Assembly (NCBI GenBank): GCA_028717825.1
Contig: JAQUNB010000012.1
Location: forward strand, 1-11,792
From: Candidatus Omnitrophota bacterium
GTDB lineage: Bacteria; Omnitrophota; Gorgyraeia; Tantalellales; Tantalellaceae
Reading direction: 5' to 3'
DNA length: 11,792 bases
Shown: positions 6,162 to 11,792 of the stretch, one piece after another
Position numbering within the stretch: position 1 is the first letter of the stretch
How the letters are laid out: every line of letters starts with the position of its first letter
Notes under the pieces: generated by a model
What the model saw: only the letters and a program-made list of their open reading frames with translations
What the model was told of the DNA's origin: nothing
The model's database searches: none
Translations under genes and position numbers: made by a program

Positions 6162-6884
6162 TCAAAAGATCAATAAACTCCCCGCGTCGTATAGCGGAAG
6201 ACCGTCAAGAATTACATGATCCGCTGAATATTTAATCAAAAATTTTTTAATTCTTTCCCCTTCCGGATGCAGTTCAATATCGCCTAAAAAAATAATTCTC
6301 CCGTCTGGCAAAACGCCGCTCGCGCCTCCTATAAAACCGTATTTTTCACCGGGTAAAAGTATAGACCCGGGACGCAATAGAAGCGCGTCTATCCCTTCTG
6401 TTTTAACAGCACTAGCGATACCCTTATCCGAAGTGATCACCGCCCTATCATTAATATTAACCAGAGAACAACGGCTATACCCCTGTTTTACCGCTATCTC
6501 TTTAAGCCCGTTTTCACAGATAATTTCTTTAATAACGGGATCGGTATGATCAAAATCGTGAAAAATGTTATCCTTAACTCGTACCGCGTTATATTTCGCG
6601 GTATTTGGATACCGACCGAAAGGCGTGTCTTTGCCTTTAATAAGCACAGCGCCTTTTGACCTTAGAAGATCAAGCATATCCGCCGAGACATTCGGCGAAA
6701 ATACGAACTTTTTTGTGTCGATCTGAAAAAAATAGATATCGGGATGACAAAAAATAGTCTCGTAAACACTCTCTCCGCCGGGTGAAGCAGCTCCGCTAAA
6801 GGCAAAAAACTCCGCATCCGGCAATTTTTGCTTCAGCGCCGCTAAATATTTCTTAGGCAATCTTTTGTCGTGGATAATAACCAT
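6162..6884 (-). CDS. DUF6873-type protein with probable guanidino-modifying-enzyme (arginine deiminase-like) fold
   Basis: A 240-residue cytoplasmic protein with no signal or membrane segment. Motifs I associate with DUF6873 (GME-fold) proteins appear in order: CHPD (46-49), KYNAV (97-101), VKQGYSRCS (132-140), ITSDKGIA (150-157), YGFIGGASG (182-190), FLGDIELHP (199-207), and the C-terminal DGLPLYDAGS. The conserved His, Cys and Asp residues in these motifs suggest a GME-like active site, with Cys139 as a candidate nucleophile by analogy, but no reaction is established. The ATG has no Shine-Dalgarno, and heptamer repeats start 6 bp upstream. The neighbours, a radical SAM gene upstream and PilZ downstream, give no clear clue. 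Family assignment is from recalled motifs. Confidence 0.75.
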   Translation of the reverse strand: MVIIHDKRLPKKYLAALKQKLPDAEFFAFSGAASPGGESVYETIFCHPDIYFFQIDTKKFVFSPNVSADMLDLLRSKGAVLIKGKDTPFGRYPNTAKYNAVRVKDNIFHDFDHTDPVIKEIICENGLKEIAVKQGYSRCSLVNINDRAVITSDKGIASAVKTEGIDALLLRPGSILLPGEKYGFIGGASGVLPDGRIIFLGDIELHPEGERIKKFLIKYSADHVILDGLPLYDAGSLLIF

Positions 6885-7254
6885 AATCTTGTGACTAGTG
6901 GCCGGTGAATAGAGAATTGCGTTTCGTTGTTCGTGTTTCGTTCTCTACTTTTACCCTGCAATTAAAGGGTAACTTTGTAAATAATGGAAAACCGTTTTTG
7001 TTCGGAGTGCTGTTCCTCGTAACCGCCTCATATATTTGTTATGTCTTCATGTTAAGAAGGGTATTCTTCTACTAAAAACGGTTTTAGCAAAGTACCGCTC
7101 TCTTGCATCTGTTGTGGCTCTTTTAAACAAGGTGTTGAGTTTCTGGCATGCTATTCGTTTTTTCTCTCGTTTTCCGTGACACCATATACCATAGACGTTC
7201 TTAAGCTGCTTCGTCACCAGTGCCACCATATACGTTCTTTAAAACCGCACCGTC
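6885..7254. other. 370-bp gap with heptamers, an imperfect inverted repeat and no convincing gene
   Basis: Heptamers occupy 6891-6946 (GTGACTA, GTGGCCG, GTGAATA, GAGAATT, GCGTTTC, GTTGTTC, GTGTTTC, GTTCTCT). A small hairpin, TTACCCT/AGGGTAA, is at 6951-6972. A 12-bp perfect inverted pair, AAAACCGTTTTT (6988-6999) and AAAAACGGTTTT (7074-7085), follows. ACCATAT units and two copies of a CCATAKACGTTCTT motif lie at 7181-7240. The minus-strand frame 7229-7047 (60 codons) begins inside those repeats and I do not regard it as a gene. Confidence 0.6.
6968..7095. repeat. Imperfect inverted-repeat element, MITE-like size
   Basis: The left arm GGTAACTTTG plus AAAACCGTTTTT and the right arm AAAAACGGTTTT plus CAAAGTACC are inverse copies, with about 10 extra bases in the left arm. 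They enclose about 74 bp that includes the small hairpin AAGAA/TTCTT (7054-7068). No transposase or clear target duplication is seen. Confidence 0.45.
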
Positions 7255-8292
7255 TCATTCACTATTAACTAGCTCCTTCCTCGTCACCTCAACAGCCCCC
7301 TCTTTCGCGACTGCCCGCAAACTGCCTCGTTTAACTTTTTCATCCTTTTTGTATTTTCCGATTTTTTTGATCAGCGCGAGATTTTCACGTCCAAAACCAA
7401 AAAAAGCCGCCTCGTCCTGCGGATTAAACACGATTTCCAGGAGATTCCCTTTCACGGTCCGGAACAAATATTCCATCATACGTCTAAAGATCAAACTCTC
7501 GACTTTCAACCTGAACGTCGGGCTAAAGGGCCCATCAAGCAGATCGCTTCCGCTCAATAGCCCTTCAGAAGGATGCAGACCGCACCTAATAACTTTTATA
7601 TCATTCGCCTCAAAATAAACAATAAGATTTGCCGCCCTTTTTATGGCTTCAGCCTCGGAGAGCGGCGAATATTGATCGTTCGACCACATGTCCGCCAGTT
7701 CCGTATTTTTTATGACCAAGACCGGATATATGCGCACCTCGGCTGCCCCTAACTCTTTGGCCCGCCGTGCCGTAAAATATTCATCTTCTTCGGTGCTAAG
7801 CGGAAGTCCCAGCATTATTTGATGGCCTAAAGTAAATCCTTTATCAATGATCATCTTCGACGCTTTTTCAACATCCCGCGCGGTATGTCCCCTTTTCGCG
7901 GCGACGAGCACCTTATCCGACATGGATTGCACGCCAAGTTCTATGCAACTCACTTTGCGCGCTTTCAAAAAATCCAGGATATCCTCATTTATAAAATCCG
8001 GACGTGTCGATAACCTTATACCGTGGACACGGCCGTCGATCACATATTTTTGGACCTTGTCCAGATAAGACGCCTGATCTTCTTTCGCCAGCGCAGTAAA
8101 GGTCCCTCCAAAAAAGCCTACTTCGATCCGGGCGCCGTCACGGGGCATGGTTTCAAGATATTTTTCTATTTCTATAGGGATGTCTTCCGGTTTGATACTT
8201 TCTCTCGCCGTTATCTTTTTCTGATCGCAGAAAACACATTCGTTGGGGCAGCCTTTATGAAGAATAAAAAATGGTATAATATAATGTTTCAT
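7255..8292 (-). CDS. Radical SAM protein, Elp3-like without acetyltransferase domain
   Basis: 345 residues. The 4Fe-4S/SAM motif is C15-PNE-C19-VF-C22 (CxxxCxxC), followed by FFGGTF (60-65), STRPD (95-99), IELGVQS (117-123) and KRGHT (133-137), then QIMLGLP and VRIYPVLVIKNTEL. The order and the opening MKHYIIPFF..HKGCP resemble the Firmicutes Elp3-like radical SAM proteins found near rnc and smc. Full Elp3 adds a GNAT domain and runs to about 550 residues; that domain is absent. A tRNA-modification role is a guess from the family, and the substrate is unknown. There is no clear Shine-Dalgarno, and a 122-bp inverted-repeat element ends 35 bp upstream. Confidence 0.88.
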   Translation of the reverse strand: MKHYIIPFFILHKGCPNECVFCDQKKITARESIKPEDIPIEIEKYLETMPRDGARIEVGFFGGTFTALAKEDQASYLDKVQKYVIDGRVHGIRLSTRPDFINEDILDFLKARKVSCIELGVQSMSDKVLVAAKRGHTARDVEKASKMIIDKGFTLGHQIMLGLPLSTEEDEYFTARRAKELGAAEVRIYPVLVIKNTELADMWSNDQYSPLSEAEAIKRAANLIVYFEANDIKVIRCGLHPSEGLLSGSDLLDGPFSPTFRLKVESLIFRRMMEYLFRTVKGNLLEIVFNPQDEAAFFGFGRENLALIKKIGKYKKDEKVKRGSLRAVAKEGAVEVTRKELVNSE

Positions 8293-8327
8293 TGAAGTAA
8301 ATATATTATTAGCGTTATCGAATATGG

Positions 8328-8449
8328 CTTTTTTACGGGTGACAGCGGAGATTCGAGTACACCATAAGTGAGCCGTAGTCTAATAAAATAACCTGCGAAG
8401 GCGAACGCGGATGCGCGCAGAATCAATGCTGACAGGCCCCGTAAAAAAG
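8328..8449. repeat. 122-bp element bounded by inverted repeats: MITE or structured RNA candidate
   Basis: The ends CTTTTTTACGGG (8328-8339) and CCCGTAAAAAAG (8438-8449) are exact inverse complements. Just inside, TGACAGC (8340-8346) faces GCTGACA (8428-8434). The interior contains GC-rich potential stems, for example CTGCG at 8393-8397 with CGCAG at 8416-8420. It fills most of the gap between maf and the radical SAM gene, in the latter's 5' region. It does not match any riboswitch consensus I know. Confidence 0.5.
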
Positions 8450-8467
8450 TAAACAGATTTTACAACT

Positions 8468-9055
8468 TTATCTAACATACAACAAGATATCTTCGCCTAT
8501 TTCGGCGAACAACTCCCTGAGTTTCATCATCGGAAGCCCGAGGATGTTAAAATATGACCCCGAAATGTTGTCGAAAATAAGTGCGCCGATATCTTCTATT
8601 GAGAACCCGCCCGCTTTATCATAAGGGGCCAACAATTTAAAATATTCCGCGACTTCTTTTTTCGATAACCCCGCAACTCTTATACTGCTCTTTTCATACC
8701 CAACAGCCCGTTTACCAAGTTCATCGCACATGACACAAACACCCGTATACACCTCGAGATAGTCACCCGAAAATCTCTCAAGCATTCTACGGGCGGCTTT
8801 TTCGTCGCTGGGCTTGCCTATAAACTCCCCGTCATGAACAACCAACGTATCCGCGCCGATAATTATGGCTTTCTTCTTCTTTTTCGCGATCGTTTTGGCT
8901 TTTTTAGCAGCGTTCATTTTCACAAGCTCGATTATCGAAACACTTTTATCAACCTTTTCATGAGCGCCGCTTGGCATAACCTTATGTTTTATGCCGCAAT
9001 TCGACAATATTTTCGATCTTCTCTCCGAAAAAGACGCAAGTATGATCTCTCTCAT
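8468..9055 (-). CDS. maf: Maf-family nucleotide pyrophosphatase
   Basis: Maf proteins hydrolyse dTTP, UTP or modified nucleotides to monophosphates, as house-cleaning and septum-related enzymes. The 195 residues from this start show ILASFSERR (5-13), the catalytic GADT (67-70), GKP (80-82), SGDYLEVYTGV (96-106), YDKAGGF (145-151) and SGSYFNILGLP (165-175). The frame is open 20 codons further up, but MREIILAS is the usual Maf N-terminus and AAGGAG stands 7 nt before this ATG; the upstream codons come from repeat DNA. Where dTTP/UTP-type Mafs usually have Gln (GYxIQ), this one has Glu (FSIED), so substrate preference is uncertain. Confidence 0.95.
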   Translation of the reverse strand: MREIILASFSERRSKILSNCGIKHKVMPSGAHEKVDKSVSIIELVKMNAAKKAKTIAKKKKKAIIIGADTLVVHDGEFIGKPSDEKAARRMLERFSGDYLEVYTGVCVMCDELGKRAVGYEKSSIRVAGLSKKEVAEYFKLLAPYDKAGGFSIEDIGALIFDNISGSYFNILGLPMMKLRELFAEIGEDILLYVR

Positions 9056-9062
9056 TTTGGTT

Positions 9063-9068
9063 CTCCTT
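9063..9068 (-). promoter_or_regulatory. Shine-Dalgarno AAGGAG that fixes the maf start
   Basis: The minus strand reads AAGGAG, then a 7-nt spacer, then ATG at 9055. This supports the downstream start over the longer reading frame beginning at 9115. Confidence 0.85.
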
Positions 9069-9072
9069 ATCC

Positions 9073-9241
9073 GCATATGGTATATAGCATTTGGCATATA
9101 GTGAGCTAATGACAAATGTCAAAGCTCAAATGACAAAATAATAACAAATATCAAATCACAAAGAATAAAACTCGCGTTCTTGCCTAAGTTTTGGTATTTG
9201 AATTTTGGATTTCATTTGTCATTTGGATTTTGTTATTTGTC
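9073..9241. repeat. AT-rich heptamer tract with two inverted AAATGAC arms
   Basis: GCATATG, GTATATA, GCATTTG, GCATATA, GTGAGCT (9073-9107) lead into AAATGTC, AAAGCTC, AAATGAC, AAATATC, AAATCAC, AAAGAAT (9114-9166). After about 25 bp the same motif recurs inverted (GTATTTG, AATTTTG, ATTTGGA, ATTTGTC; 9194-9241), so the region can fold back on itself. It fills the gap between dusB and maf. Confidence 0.8.
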
Positions 9242-9298
9242 ATTCAAACACCAACTGCCCTATGCTAACTGCTGTCTGCAAAATGTTTATTTCCTCCT

Positions 9299-10261
9299 CT
9301 ACAGCACGATCAACCGGTTCCCCTCCAAATATATCCTGTCAAGAAATCGCTGGAAGTCCTCTAAATTCTGTACCTTAAGATATTCTTCCATGATCTCATT
9401 GAGATTTTTGTATCCTTTTAAATACCAGCTTACATGTTTATACATTCTCTTCCGGGCTAAAACTTCATTATAAAAACCCAGGCACAACTTAAAGTGTTCC
9501 AGCATGATCTTTTTGATCTCCTCGAACTCCACCCAGAAAGTCACTTCGCCTTTTGATAATAATTCGTTTATCTCCCTGAATATCCATGGATGCCCGAAAG
9601 CGCCCCTTGCGACAAAAACACCGTCGCATATATTTTGGTCCAGGAGATCTTTCGCGTCACTCGATGTAAAAATATTACCGCTCGCAAATACGGGGATCTT
9701 TACGGATCTCTTGATCTCTCCAATTATGGAATGGTCGATCTTCCCCTTGAACATCTTCTCTGTGGTCCTGGGGTGTATACATATGGCGCCGGCGCCTTCC
9801 GCTTCGGCCATTTTAGCGACTTCGATATAATTCAAGTTCAGCTCATCCCAACCGCTCCTTATCTTGATGGTAACAGGGATGCTGACACCGCTTTTCACCT
9901 TTTTTATGATCTCAGCAAGCTTTTTGACATCTTTTAAAAGCGCCGACCCCTTACCGCCTTTAATGACTTTCCGAGCAGGACACCCCGCGTTGATATCGAT
10001 CACGCTAAAGCCCATATCTTCGCACAGTTTGGCGACCTCGAGGAATCTATCCGCGTCTTCTCCCGCCAGCTGGACACCGAGAGGATCATCTCCGGGAAAG
10101 CGTTTAATAAGACTGAGCGATTTACGGTTCTTATAAAATATACCGTTTATATCCACCATCTCCGTAAAGGCGAACTTGCATCCGAATTTTCTAGCCAGCA
10201 TGCGGAAAGGGATATCGGTTATCCCTGCCATCGGTGCGAGCACGGCCTTCGCGCGGATCAT
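9299..10261 (-). CDS. dusB: tRNA-dihydrouridine synthase B
   Basis: FMN enzyme that reduces specific uridines in tRNA to dihydrouridine. From this ATG, 320 residues show LAPMAGITDIPFR (8-20), GVQLAG (62-67), INAGCP with catalytic Cys94, KGGKGSALL, IHPRTTEKMFKGK, and the phosphate-binding FASGNI and VFVARGAFGHPW segments, all typical of the DusB/NifR3 family. The frame is open to an ATG at 10393, but its first 44 codons run through heptamer repeats (10288-10363) and look unlike protein. The usual short leading strand before LAPMAG is nearly absent, so the repeat may have replaced the original N-terminus. No good Shine-Dalgarno precedes either start. Confidence 0.93.
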   Translation of the reverse strand: MIRAKAVLAPMAGITDIPFRMLARKFGCKFAFTEMVDINGIFYKNRKSLSLIKRFPGDDPLGVQLAGEDADRFLEVAKLCEDMGFSVIDINAGCPARKVIKGGKGSALLKDVKKLAEIIKKVKSGVSIPVTIKIRSGWDELNLNYIEVAKMAEAEGAGAICIHPRTTEKMFKGKIDHSIIGEIKRSVKIPVFASGNIFTSSDAKDLLDQNICDGVFVARGAFGHPWIFREINELLSKGEVTFWVEFEEIKKIMLEHFKLCLGFYNEVLARKRMYKHVSWYLKGYKNLNEIMEEYLKVQNLEDFQRFLDRIYLEGNRLIVL

Positions 10262-10287
10262 CGTTGCGATGGCATCCTGCGCGGTTT

Positions 10288-10363
10288 GTTTCTCGGCCCA
10301 CGGCCCTCGTCCCACGTCGTCGGGGTTCGGGGTTTGGGTTTTGGGGTTCGTTGCTCGCAAAAA
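10288..10363. repeat. Heptamer tract over the 5' end of dusB
   Basis: Units GTTTCTC, GGCCCAC, GGCCCTC, GTCCCAC, a 6-bp GTCGTC, then GGGGTTC, GGGGTTT, GGGTTTT, GGGGTTC, GTTGCTC, GCAAAAA. The first lies only 27 bp upstream of the preferred dusB start. Confidence 0.8.
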
Positions 10364-10381
10364 TCTGTCGTTTTCATCGCC

Positions 10382-10460
10382 ACCATATACCATATACGCT
10401 CTTCAATCCTCCTCGCCCCATCGCCACTATATACGTTCTTCAACTGTGTTGTTTCCGGTA
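10382..10460. repeat. ACCATAT heptamers between the NYN nuclease gene and dusB
   Basis: ACCATAT (10382-10388) and ACCATAT (10389-10395) are followed by looser 7-bp units (ACGCTCT, TCAATCC, TCCTCGC, CCCATCG, CCACTAT) and an ATACGTTCTTCAA motif shared with 7190-7241. The remaining bases hold no gene I can support. Confidence 0.6.
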
Positions 10461-10472
10461 CCACATACTATA

Positions 10473-10967
10473 TCACTCAATTTCCAGTTCCTTACGATAC
10501 TCATCTGTGATCTTCTTAGACAGAGCCTGGCTGATCTTCTTTTCCGTTACTTTTCGTTTCTTCGCATACTTAATTTTCTTCTTCGCGAGATCCTCAACCG
10601 CGATTATTGAAGCGTTGTAACTACGGGAATTATTCCGGACATAATTATCGTTCGACGCGAGAACGACCGCCCCGAACCTTGAGCATCGCCTGACCGTATC
10701 AATGACTTTTTCGTCGCCTTTGCCGGTCGCGGAGAACACCTGTTCTTTGTTCCTGGTAATATCCAGCGCGTCAAGGTATCTATACCTGTCGTCACCGTCA
10801 AAAACGATCCTCACTCCGGTAATGTAACCGCTGGAACGTGCATACTCTTTCACCAACGCGTGTAATTTTTTTCTGGCTTCTTCAAGTTTGCCTTCCTGAA
10901 AATCTTTTTTCATGCCGGGTATAGCGTTTATGGCGTTATATCCGTCAACAACCAACGTGATCTCCAT
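10473..10967 (-). CDS. yacP: NYN/PIN-like ribonuclease of the YacP (Rae1) family
   Basis: A 164-residue predicted RNA endonuclease. The PIN-like acidic residues are visible: LVVDGYN (5-11, Asp8), FDGDD (56-60), GDEKVID (84-90) and ASNDNYV (104-110, Asp107). This is the usual NYN layout with VxDGYNxI at the N-terminus. A Lys-rich tail (129-145, KKKIKYAKKRKVTEKKI) may bind RNA. B. subtilis YacP/Rae1 cuts mRNA in the ribosomal A site; whether this protein does so is unknown. The start is supported by AGGGG 7 nt before the ATG. Length matches the family (about 160-170). Confidence 0.88.
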   Translation of the reverse strand: MEITLVVDGYNAINAIPGMKKDFQEGKLEEARKKLHALVKEYARSSGYITGVRIVFDGDDRYRYLDALDITRNKEQVFSATGKGDEKVIDTVRRCSRFGAVVLASNDNYVRNNSRSYNASIIAVEDLAKKKIKYAKKRKVTEKKISQALSKKITDEYRKELEIE

Positions 10968-10974
10968 ATAAAAA

Positions 10975-10979
10975 CCCCT
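10975..10979 (-). promoter_or_regulatory. Shine-Dalgarno AGGGG of the NYN nuclease gene
   Basis: The minus strand reads AGGGG, then 7 nt, then ATG at 10967. It is one of the few good ribosome binding sites in the window and confirms the start. Confidence 0.6.
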
Positions 10980-10990
10980 GTTAATTTTGC

Positions 10991-11028
10991 CGTCATTGCG
11001 AGGAGCGCTCTATGCGACGAAGCAATCT
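10991..11028. repeat. Dispersed GTCATTGCGAGGAGCG-type repeat
   Basis: CGTCATTGCGAGGAGCG followed by GCGACGAAGCAATCT is a widely dispersed bacterial intergenic repeat; TTGC and GCAA ends allow pairing. It sits upstream of the NYN nuclease gene. Recognised from memory, not by search. Confidence 0.65.
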
Positions 11029-11045
11029 TGTTCTTTCGCAAAAAA

Positions 11046-11073
11046 GTAGGGAACAGGCATGCCTGTTCCCTAC
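11046..11073. repeat. Perfect 28-bp palindrome with GGCATGCC core
   Basis: GTAGGGAACAGGCA is followed directly by its exact reverse complement. It is the best copy of the subfamily also seen at 2668-2691 and 6052-6074. Confidence 0.88.
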
Positions 11074-11085
11074 ACTTGCCACACC

Positions 11086-11116
11086 TGTAGGGAACGGTTT
11101 GAAACCGTTCCCTACA
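11086..11116. repeat. 31-bp palindrome, TAGGGAACGG family
   Basis: The 15-bp perfect arms TGTAGGGAACGGTTT and AAACCGTTCCCTACA flank one base. It lies 12 bp from the neighbouring palindrome, 3' of the ArsR-type gene, where an RNA hairpin would form. Confidence 0.88.
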
Positions 11117-11165
11117 CAAAAAAAACGCCCGCAACGACACCGTTTTGCAATTTATAAAATGCCCC

Positions 11166-11456
11166 CTAATCATCCGTAAATATCCTCACATGCATCTTTT
11201 TTACGACTCGGCCGAACACATCGTTAACTATCTCCTGACGGACAAAATAATAAATATTTTTTCCCTCTTTTCGGTAATCGACAAGGTCGCAGTTCTTTAA
11301 TATATGCAGGTGGTGCGAAACCGTGGGCTGGGAAAGCCTGAATTCGGCGCAGATATGGCTCACATTCATTTCCTTGTCTATTAAAAGCACAAGGATCTCT
11401 TGCCGGGTCCTGTCCGCCAAAGCCTTAAATATTTTTACAAGATCATATTCCGTCAT
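11166..11456 (-). CDS. ArsR/SmtB-family winged-helix transcriptional regulator
   Basis: A 96-residue DNA-binding repressor of typical family size. LADRTRQEILVLL (13-25) is the family's first helix pair. ICAEFRLSQPTVSHHLHILK (35-54) is the helix-turn-helix with the SQPTVSHHL recognition helix, and EGKNIYYFV (64-72) is the wing. The classical ELCVCD metal site is absent; only Cys36 and Cys56 remain, so it may respond to something other than arsenic-type metals. It starts 10 bp after the J-protein stop with AAGGCGG upstream, so it is probably the last gene of that transcript and may regulate it. The inducer is unknown. Confidence 0.93.
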   Translation of the reverse strand: MTEYDLVKIFKALADRTRQEILVLLIDKEMNVSHICAEFRLSQPTVSHHLHILKNCDLVDYRKEGKNIYYFVRQEIVNDVFGRVVKKMHVRIFTDD

Positions 11457-11466
11457 TGTCCGCCTT

Positions 11467-11792
11467 CTATTTTATCTTTATTTTAACGATAAGATCACCG
11501 TGATGCCTGCAATACGGGCATTTGTTCCCCTCGCCTTTAAGCCGCATCTTCTGGCCTTCTTTTGTCCCTGCCGGTATTTTAAGTGTTATCGCTCTGCCAT
11601 TCGATAATTTAAATTTAGCCTCCCCGCCTTTTTGAGCGAGTTTTGCTGGTATCGGAAGGCTTGCCGCGATATCCGTATTTTCTTCTTCTTCGGCCTCTTC
11701 TCTTCCTGAATACTGGCTAAATGGTTGACCGCCACTTGAATAAAAAAAAGTTTGCCCCCCGCCGCCCCTCTTTGAACCCTGTGACCCCGAGA
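11467..11792 (-). CDS. DnaJ-like J-protein, C-terminal part (5' end outside window)
   Basis: The last 108 codons of a co-chaperone that would stimulate DnaK ATP hydrolysis. A Gly-rich segment (SKRGGGGQTFFYSSGG) and an acidic stretch (EEAEEEEN) are followed by a single C-terminal client-binding fold: LPIPAKLAQKGGEAKF, then GRAITLKIPAGTKEGQKM, RLKGEG and GDLIVKIKIK. IPAGTxxGQxxRLxGxG and GDL are hallmarks of DnaJ/CbpA C-terminal domains. Full DnaJ has a zinc finger and two such domains. Here the Gly-rich linker runs straight into one, plus a small CPYC pair just before GDL. The J domain itself is not in the window, so its presence is inferred. Confidence 0.85.
   Translation of the reverse strand, partial: SGSQGSKRGGGGQTFFYSSGGQPFSQYSGREEAEEEENTDIAASLPIPAKLAQKGGEAKFKLSNGRAITLKIPAGTKEGQKMRLKGEGNKCPYCRHHGDLIVKIKIK

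Noticed and set aside
7047..7229. Minus-strand 60-codon frame between the radical SAM and DUF6873-type genes
   Set aside because: It begins in a repeat motif (QLKNVYGIW is the translated CCATAKACGTTCTT repeat) and crosses one arm of the inverted repeat; no Shine-Dalgarno and no recognisable domain.
8328..8449. Known riboswitch, SRP RNA or tmRNA
   Set aside because: I looked for consensus cores (glycine, fluoride, c-di-GMP, ykkC, SRP loop) and found none.
10258..10464. Minus-strand 68-codon frame overlapping the dusB 5' end
   Set aside because: It is made of heptamer units (PKPKPRTPTT) in another frame and overlaps the better-supported dusB frame.

Overview
All protein genes recognised in this 11.8 kb window lie on the minus strand, so they read from high to low coordinates. 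Most are ordinary bacterial housekeeping or accessory genes. What stands out is the DNA between and inside them, which is crowded with short repeats. The organism is a bacterium. The secreted HIQDAH-type protein next to a kinase-like domain, together with these repeats, recalls Candidatus Omnitrophota (OP3) genomes. That placement rests on memory of the family, not on a search.

In transcription order: (1) 11792-11467, C-terminal end of a DnaJ-like J-protein cut by the window edge; (2) 11456-11166, ArsR/SmtB-type repressor 10 bp after it, probably the same operon; (3) 10967-10473, NYN/YacP-type ribonuclease; (4) 10261-9299, tRNA-dihydrouridine synthase DusB, whose apparent N-terminal extension is made of repeat DNA; (5) 9055-8468, Maf nucleotide pyrophosphatase; (6) 8292-7255, Elp3-like radical SAM protein; (7) 6884-6162, DUF6873-type protein (guanidino-modifying-enzyme fold); (8) 5903-5565, PilZ c-di-GMP receptor; (9) 5343-4867, guanine deaminase-like enzyme; (10) 4784-2787, DinG/XPD-type Fe-S helicase; (11) 2525 to the left edge, a large exported protein with a Tiki/ChaN-like domain followed by the start of a protein-kinase-like domain. 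Gene 11 has a good sigma70-type promoter that predicts a leaderless mRNA. It is split by a frameshift inside a repeat insertion.

Two repeat systems dominate. The first is a degenerate tandem repeat with a 7-bp period. Its consensus drifts between GTCYNTC, GTGACTA, GGGGTTC, ACCATAT and AAATNNC, but the period holds. It occurs in at least nine places: next to start codons, between genes, and inside gene 11. One tract there is 237 bp (79 codons) and leaves the frame open; another breaks the frame. This resembles the heptanucleotide STRR repeats described in cyanobacteria. The second is a set of dispersed near-perfect palindromes with TAGGGAAC arms and alternative cores, which recur as mixed clusters at 2613-2784, 5944-6074 and 11046-11116. 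Other palindromic elements lie at 5429-5500, 6094-6152, 6968-7095, 8328-8449 and 10991-11028.

The genes do not form one pathway. J-protein plus ArsR look like a stress or metal-response pair, and DusB, the NYN nuclease and possibly the Elp3-like protein act on RNA. No RNA genes, CRISPR arrays, transposases or phage genes were seen.
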